10,630 bases of DNA, taken from the NCBI GenBank assembly GCA_021786815.1, contig JAJYMR010000038.1:1-10630 (forward strand). Direction: 5' to 3'. Both the position numbers and the translations under genes were made by a program. The notes under the pieces were generated by a model that made no database searches, was not told the origin of the DNA, and saw nothing but the letters and a program-made list of their open reading frames with translations. Within the stretch, counting starts at the first letter, position 1; each line of letters starts with the position of its first letter. Shown in pieces: positions 6,179 through 10,630 of this stretch. This DNA comes from Deltaproteobacteria bacterium (lineage in GTDB: Bacteria > Desulfobacterota > Binatia > Binatales > Binataceae).

Positions 6179-6940
6179 CTAGGCAATCGTATTGATAAAG
6201 TCGAGCACCGCACGATTGAACACTTCCGGCTGGTCAATGTTGGAAGCATGGCCGGCGTCGGGAATCACAACCTTGTGCGCATTGGGAATCTTCTTCGCCA
6301 TGTAGTCAGATGCGTTAAGAAAGGGCTCGTCGTTCGAACCTACGACAACCAACGCGGGAACTTCGATGTGCGGCAGAGAATTAATGACACGCGCATCGTG
6401 CTGGGTAAGCATCCCGAGGGCGGCCCTGACCAGACCGTCCGCCGAACGATGAGTGCTGGTGGCGCGTTCGGGACTCTGCTCCTGTAGGTAGGCCAGGCCT
6501 TTCTTGCGAAGCTGGTCGGCGGTAGCCCGGGCGGTAGCGTTCCACTGCTCCCGCGCGGCGTCGTTTTTGAAGCCCGGACCCGTGTCGATGACAAGGAGCG
6601 CGCGCACTCGCTGCGCAAACGCAGCATTGAACGCGAGCGACATGTAACCGCCGAGCGAAAGTCCGCCGACTATCGCTCGATCCGCTCCGATCTTGTCGAG
6701 AATAGCGGCCATGTCCCCGACCGTCGCGGCTTCGGTATAGAGTGCAGGGTCCTCCGGATAGTCGCTTTTCCCGTGCCCGCGCATGTCCCAGAGCACGAGC
6801 GTATGGTCCTCCGACAACGCCTCTATCTGCGGGCGCCACATATCCGACGTTGCGGAATAGCCATGCGTGAGGAGGATCGCGGGACCTTTGCCGTGAACCT
6901 CATAGTAGATACCAACACCATTTCGCGTGAGTATAGGCAT
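6179..6940 (-). CDS. Alpha/beta-fold hydrolase
   Basis: The 253-residue protein is a complete alpha/beta hydrolase, probably cytoplasmic. Visible elements are the oxyanion-site HGYSA (26-30), WDMRGHGKSDYP (51-62), the nucleophile elbow GGLSLGG with Ser95, the acid Asp204 in VVVGSNDEP, and the base His231 in DAGHASN. The catalytic triad is complete. A cap-like insertion covers about 125-185. The family includes esterases, lactonases (3-oxoadipate enol-lactonase type) and C-C hydrolases, and the sequence alone does not choose. It is the last gene of the minus-strand acyl-CoA block, 64 nt after the dehydrogenase, which suggests a role in releasing or opening an intermediate of the same pathway. 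The start is well supported by GAGG at 6946-6949, 5 nt before the ATG. It converges with the upstream remnant region. Confidence 0.88.
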   Translation of the reverse strand: MPILTRNGVGIYYEVHGKGPAILLTHGYSATSDMWRPQIEALSEDHTLVLWDMRGHGKSDYPEDPALYTEAATVGDMAAILDKIGADRAIVGGLSLGGYMSLAFNAAFAQRVRALLVIDTGPGFKNDAAREQWNATARATADQLRKKGLAYLQEQSPERATSTHRSADGLVRAALGMLTQHDARVINSLPHIEVPALVVVGSNDEPFLNASDYMAKKIPNAHKVVIPDAGHASNIDQPEVFNRAVLDFINTIA

Positions 6941-6945
6941 GATTA

Positions 6946-6949
6946 CCTC
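6946..6949 (-). promoter_or_regulatory. Ribosome binding site of the alpha/beta hydrolase
   Basis: Read on the minus strand, GAGG lies 5 nt before the ATG at 6938-6940 and fixes the start of the hydrolase. Confidence 0.6.
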
Positions 6950-7004
6950 GGCCGATGATCAATCACGGCGTCGTGAAGCCCAGGCCCGGGTTTTCCTAAC
7001 GGCA

Positions 7005-8168
7005 TCACCGGCGAAGAAGACTCCGGGCGACGACCCAACGATGAACTTCCGACGGGCCGTCGTAGATGCGCATGTTACGCACCTGGCTTGCCATCAACTG
7101 TAGAGGCAGTTCCTTGGTCATCCCCATCGCACCGAATGTCTGCATTGCATGATCGATGATTTCCCATGCCATCTCGGTTCCAAAAACCTTGATCATCGAG
7201 ATCTCGCTTCGTACGTCGCGCTTCTGGTCGATCTTCCAGGCGGCGTCATACGTCATCAGGCGGCACGCATGAATCCTGGTCGCCGCGTCGGCGACCCACC
7301 ACTGGATGGCCTGGCGCTCGGAGAGTGGCGTTCCAAAGGTGCGACGCTGTGGAGCGTAGTCGCAGATCATGTCGAGGGCCCGCTGAGACAAGCCGATGCA
7401 CCATGATGCCATCTGCACCCGTCGCGTCGAAAGCCGGATCTGCATCGGCGCGAACCCCTGACCCTGCTTGCCCAGAAGCGCGGAGGCGGGCACGCGGCAG
7501 TCTTCGAGCGCGATTTCGTAGGTGAATGCGCCACCGATCATCGGGATGCGGCGGACCACGTTGAATCCCGGTGTGCCCTTATCAATGAGGAACGCGGAGA
7601 TACCGCCGCGGGTCGCACCTTGCTCCCGGTCCGTCACCGCCATCAGGATGGTGAAATCGGCTTCGGCGGCGCGGCTCACCCAGATCTTGCGGCCATTGAT
7701 AACCCACTCATCGCCCTCGCGCACGGCGCGTGTCGTCATCGCTGCCGGGTCGGCGCCTGCGCCTGGTTCCGAAATGCCGATGGCGGAAATCGCCTTGCCA
7801 TTGGCATAGGGCGCAAGATAACGCTGCCGCTGTTCCTCGTTGACCGTGGCCATAAGCATCCGCAGGTTGGGTGAATCGGGCGGCAATACGTACGGCGTTA
7901 CCGTCCTGCTGATTTCCTCTTCGACGCCGATCATCGCAAGAACGGGCAGATCCGAGCCGCCGACGTCTGCCGGAGCGTCGAGGCCCCACAGGCCCAATTC
8001 GCGGGATTTATCGTCGAGGACCTTTTTCTCCTCCTCGGTGATGATTGCGCCCTGGCCCGACGCCTCTCTCTCCAGCACGGATTTTTCAAGCGGCATCAAT
8101 TCGTCGCGAACAAAACGCGCGACCAAGTCTTTGAGCATCCGATGCTCTTCGCTTAATTCGAATTCCAT
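7005..8168 (-). CDS. Acyl-CoA dehydrogenase, ACAD10/11-like
   Basis: This FAD enzyme would introduce a 2,3-double bond into an acyl-CoA and pass electrons to ETF. From the ATG at 8166-8168 it has 387 residues, the usual length, and starts MEFELSEEHRMLKDLV; a longer frame to 8219 adds 17 residues that do not fit the family. The N-terminal helical domain covers about 1-115, the middle beta domain has ISEPGAGADPAAMTT and INGRKIWVS (the flavin/acyl-binding loops), and the C-terminal helical domain has RRTFGTPLSERQAIQWWVAD and QTFGAMGMTKE. The usual catalytic glutamate motif (YEG) reads IYDGPSEVHRW, placing Asp370 at the base position, as in the ACAD10/11 group with its DGPDEVH motif. The substrate may be branched, hydroxylated or bulky. 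The gene precedes the hydrolase by 64 nt. Confidence 0.93.
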   Translation of the reverse strand: MEFELSEEHRMLKDLVARFVRDELMPLEKSVLEREASGQGAIITEEEKKVLDDKSRELGLWGLDAPADVGGSDLPVLAMIGVEEEISRTVTPYVLPPDSPNLRMLMATVNEEQRQRYLAPYANGKAISAIGISEPGAGADPAAMTTRAVREGDEWVINGRKIWVSRAAEADFTILMAVTDREQGATRGGISAFLIDKGTPGFNVVRRIPMIGGAFTYEIALEDCRVPASALLGKQGQGFAPMQIRLSTRRVQMASWCIGLSQRALDMICDYAPQRRTFGTPLSERQAIQWWVADAATRIHACRLMTYDAAWKIDQKRDVRSEISMIKVFGTEMAWEIIDHAMQTFGAMGMTKELPLQLMASQVRNMRIYDGPSEVHRWVVARSLLRR

Positions 8169-8543
8169 CGCGTCTCTCGATAATGTTCCATGTACCCTTG
8201 GTTCTCGCTGCCGGCCCACGGCGCCGCGGCGTCTCGCGCCGGCGGCTTAAGCGATTCTTTCTGACATGCCCATGTCACGCCCTTGCGTACTACGCGGCAC
8301 AGTTCGACCGGTCAGCCGCTATCGGTTTGGATACAATAGCGAAGGATCGAATCTCCTTCTAACCGTTTACAGTCAGCCGGGTGAAGCGGTTCCTGAGCGC
8401 CGCAATCGTACACATGCATAAGATCGCGCGAACTGGCGATCTCCCGTCCCGGATCACGCTTGCTGCCGTGCCGGGAATCCCGTGCGCAGTCATGCGCGAG
8501 ACAAGAGCTAAAGCCGGATGACCGTCGAGGCCCGACGCGCGGG
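8169..8543. other. 375-nt intergenic region between the dehydrogenase and the SDR
   Basis: I find no gene here on either strand; open frames are short and without family-like content. On the minus strand it forms the leader of the acyl-CoA dehydrogenase. It contains a short GC hairpin (CGGCG-CGAGA-CGCCG on the minus strand, 8227-8241) without a T-run, and an imperfect inverted repeat GAAGGA/TCCTTC near 8340-8357 that might be an operator. A separate promoter for the dehydrogenase and hydrolase is plausible, but no convincing -35/-10 pair is seen. Confidence 0.5.
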
Positions 8544-9356
8544 TCAGAACTTGCTGAAGCCGAAGCCGCCGTCAATTGCGATCGTCTGGCCGGTGACATA
8601 GTCGGAGGCTTTGGAGGCCAAAAAGATAACGAGCCCCGCGATCTCGTCGGGCTGGCCGATGCGGCGCATCGGGGTCCCCTTGACGAGGCGCTCGCGTCGC
8701 TCGGGGACCGCAAGCTGCTCCTTCTGCATGTCGGTTTCGAAGGCTCCGGGCGCAATCGCGTTCACCCGGATGCCGTAACGCGCCCATTCGTACGCCAGCG
8801 AACGGGTAAACTGGATTAGTCCGCTCTTGGTCACTCCATAGACCGCGACGAGCGGAGCGGCGATCTGGCCGAGTACGGAGGTGACGTTGATGATGCAACC
8901 GCTGCGGCGTGCGATCATTTCCCGGCCTACGCGCCGCGCGCATAGAAAGGCTCCTTGCAGGTTGGTTCTGATGGTGGCCTCCCAGTCGGCATCCGTGACA
9001 TCGATGAGCGGCGCCAGGGTGCAGATCCCCGCGTTGTTGACCAGAATGTCGATGCGGCCGTATTCACCGATGGCACAGTTTACCGCGGCGTCCACCGCTT
9101 CGGCGTTGCCGACGTCGGCAAGCCATGTCACCGCGCGCCGTCCGCATGCCTCAACCTGGTCGCGAGTCTCGCCTAGCATCGCCTCGTCGCGGCTCACCAG
9201 CATCAGGTCCGCTCCGGCGCGGGCCAGTGCAAGGCTGATCGCCCTGCCAAGGCCGCGGCTTGCGCCGGTGACGAAGGCGACCTTGCCTTCGAGGCTGAAG
9301 AGGCTGACAAGATGTTCTTTCAACTCGGAACCGGATCCGTTACCCGTGCTAGACAC
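8544..9356 (-). CDS. Short-chain dehydrogenase/reductase (FabG-like)
   Basis: A classical SDR of 270 residues. It shows the cofactor glycine motif TGASRGLG (30-37), the NNAG motif (107-110), Asn132 and the catalytic Ser160, Tyr173 and Lys177 in VYGVTKSGL. The C-terminal part ends with VTGQTIAIDGG and a short tail. Arg34 and Arg56 (VSRD after strand 2) favour NADP(H). Likely reactions are 3-oxoacyl/3-hydroxyacyl or alcohol/ketone interconversion; the exact substrate is open. The start is a GTG at 9354-9356 that overlaps the stop of the acyl-CoA synthetase by 8 nt (GTGTCTAG), with a G-rich site about 10 nt upstream. The first 18 residues are Ser/Gly-rich and outside the fold, so a TTG at codon 12 is an alternative start. 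Coupling with the synthetase points to one pathway. Confidence 0.92.
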   Translation of the reverse strand: MSSTGNGSGSELKEHLVSLFSLEGKVAFVTGASRGLGRAISLALARAGADLMLVSRDEAMLGETRDQVEACGRRAVTWLADVGNAEAVDAAVNCAIGEYGRIDILVNNAGICTLAPLIDVTDADWEATIRTNLQGAFLCARRVGREMIARRSGCIINVTSVLGQIAAPLVAVYGVTKSGLIQFTRSLAYEWARYGIRVNAIAPGAFETDMQKEQLAVPERRERLVKGTPMRRIGQPDEIAGLVIFLASKASDYVTGQTIAIDGGFGFSKF

Positions 9357-10630
9357 GCTTTACGTACCCCCGCCAGTATGGCTCGCGAAGTTGGGTTTTC
9401 AGTATCTTGCCGGCCGGATTACGCGGCAGAGCGCCGACGAACTCGACCGAGCGCGGCTTCTTGTAGCTTGCCAGGCGCTCGCGGCAGTGCTCGATTATCT
9501 CCCTTTCGCTGGCGCTCATTCCCTGGCGCAGCACGACGATCGCCTTGACCGCCTCGCCCCATTGTTCGTCGGGAACGCCGATCGCCGCCGCCTCGACCAC
9601 CGCAGGATGGCGGCATAGGACCTCTTCGACTTCGACCGAGGAGATGTTCTCGCCGCCGCTTATGATGATGTCCTTCTTGCGATCGACGATGTAAAGGTAA
9701 CGCTCCTCGTCCCACACGCCGATGTCACCTGTGCAAAACCAGCCGTCGCGCAATGCGGCTGCGGTTTCGTCGGGAGCGTTCCAGTAGCCGGACGTGACGT
9801 TGGCGCCGCGCGCGATGACTTCGCCGGGCATGCCGGGCGCAACGTCCATCCCGTCGTCGCCGACGATGCGCAACTCGATGCCCGGCACTTCGTGGCCGAC
9901 AGCGCCGAGACGCTTCACTTTTTCCGCCGGGCCTTCCAACGCGTAGTCGTCCGGGTGGAGCACGGTGAGATACAGGGCGGTTTCCGCCAGGCCGTAGACG
10001 TTGAAAAAGTCGATGCCCCATTCCTGGATCACACGCCGAAGCGGCGTTGACGGCATCGGCGCCGCTCCGTCGCCGATTTTGCGAAGGCTCTTCAGATCGC
10101 GCCCGCGCCAAGCCGGATTGTCGAGCAGCACGAGCATCATCGCCGGCACGAACACTGCCGTGTCGACGTGCTCCTGCTCGACGAACGTCGCGACCCGCTC
10201 CGGATCCCAAGGCGCTACCACCACCGTTGCGCCCATCAGGAAAAAGCCGAACGGCGCGCTGCCCCCGCCCCCATGGAACAGCGGGATAGTGAAAAGCGCG
10301 ACTTCGTTGTGTTGAATGCGCAGTTCGATCGCGCCAATCAGGGCGCTTGCGGCCAGGTTGCGATGGGTTATGGTGGCGCCCTTCGGCCGTCCCGTGGTGC
10401 CGCTGGTATAGAAGATGAAAGCGAGGTCGCTTTCCTTGAGAGCGACCGCCGGAGGCCGCGCCGACGCTGCCTTCAGCACTGCGTCGAAGTCCAACGCCCG
10501 GCGAGTGCCGTCAGTGATGCTGATCCAGTTCCTGACGGTTTCAAAGTCGTCACGCACCGGGGCAAGCAGGTCGAGGTAATCGTCGGTGGTGATGACTGTG
10601 TTCGATCCCGAGTGGTTTACGATAAATGCG
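9349..10630 (-). CDS. AMP-forming acyl-CoA synthetase (class I adenylate-forming enzyme), 5' partial
   Basis: The frame runs off the right edge, so the N-terminus is missing; 426 residues are visible, about 80% of a usual 510-550. The enzyme would activate a carboxylic acid with ATP to an acyl-adenylate and then its CoA thioester. Motifs in order: the P-loop-like YTSGTTGRPKG (visible residues 74-84), FFNVYGLAET (A5), CTGDIG (ATP ribose-binding Asp), VDRKKDIIISGGENISSVEV (hinge and A8), and NPAGKILK with the catalytic Lys408 (A10). The segment IVNHSGSNTVITTDDYL at the extreme right is the normal N-terminal domain, confirming that the gene continues. It is the first visible gene of the minus-strand block and is coupled to the SDR by an 8-nt overlap. 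Chain-length or aromatic specificity cannot be assigned. Confidence 0.93.
   Translation of the reverse strand, partial: AFIVNHSGSNTVITTDDYLDLLAPVRDDFETVRNWISITDGTRRALDFDAVLKAASARPPAVALKESDLAFIFYTSGTTGRPKGATITHRNLAASALIGAIELRIQHNEVALFTIPLFHGGGGSAPFGFFLMGATVVVAPWDPERVATFVEQEHVDTAVFVPAMMLVLLDNPAWRGRDLKSLRKIGDGAAPMPSTPLRRVIQEWGIDFFNVYGLAETALYLTVLHPDDYALEGPAEKVKRLGAVGHEVPGIELRIVGDDGMDVAPGMPGEVIARGANVTSGYWNAPDETAAALRDGWFCTGDIGVWDEERYLYIVDRKKDIIISGGENISSVEVEEVLCRHPAVVEAAAIGVPDEQWGEAVKAIVVLRQGMSASEREIIEHCRERLASYKKPRSVEFVGALPRNPAGKILKTQLREPYWRGYVKRV

Noticed and set aside
5927..6487. 186-codon + strand open frame as an intact RlpA gene
   Set aside because: The RlpA-like part covers only some 30-40 codons, and the rest is antisense to the alpha/beta hydrolase.
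8312..8755. 147-codon minus-strand frame in the gap after the SDR
   Set aside because: It starts inside the SDR in another frame and has Ser/Arg/Pro-rich shadow composition without motifs.
1..10630. CRISPR array, insertion sequence, tRNA or phage genes
   Set aside because: I looked on both strands and saw no regular spaced repeats, transposase or integrase motifs, tRNA cloverleaf or terminal inverted repeats.

Overview
The window reads as chromosome of a GC-rich Gram-negative bacterium, probably an uncultured soil or sediment lineage. The signs are a membrane quinol-oxidising complex with a split subunit B, an OmpA-type outer-membrane lipoprotein, and an acyl-CoA catabolism cluster. The gene styles would fit a Binatota- or Deltaproteobacteria-like organism, but that placement is a guess; no rRNA or tRNA lies here to settle it.

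Left block (1-4459, + strand): four consecutive genes encode part of an alternative complex III (ACIII). They are a molybdopterin-oxidoreductase-type subunit cut by the left edge, a separate four-cluster Fe-S subunit, the NrfD-like quinol-binding membrane subunit ActC, and the small two-helix subunit ActD (DUF3341). Together they would take electrons from menaquinol or ubiquinol through the Fe-S subunit to a cytochrome or oxidase. ActA, if present, would lie to the left of the window. ActE and ActF, which normally follow ActD, are not found downstream.

Middle (4460-6178): gene-poor and full of apparent debris. It holds a possible glutathione S-transferase C-terminal tail, a small conserved-looking gene broken by one frameshift, the C-terminal half of another small protein on the minus strand, and an RlpA-like double-psi barrel fragment. 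One intact gene sits among them, an OmpA-domain lipoprotein at 5226-5897.

Right block (6179-10630, - strand): transcription runs right to left through an AMP-forming acyl-CoA synthetase (cut by the right edge), a short-chain dehydrogenase whose start overlaps the synthetase stop by 8 nt, a 375-nt gap, an acyl-CoA dehydrogenase and an alpha/beta hydrolase. This set can activate an acid to its CoA thioester, desaturate it, handle a hydroxy/keto step and hydrolyse an ester, lactone or C-C bond. The substrate cannot be read from the sequence. An enoyl-CoA hydratase and a thiolase are not in view.

No clear new system is present. The best leads are the ACIII operon that stops at ActD beside a belt of gene remnants, and the small frameshifted gene, which may represent an unnamed conserved family.
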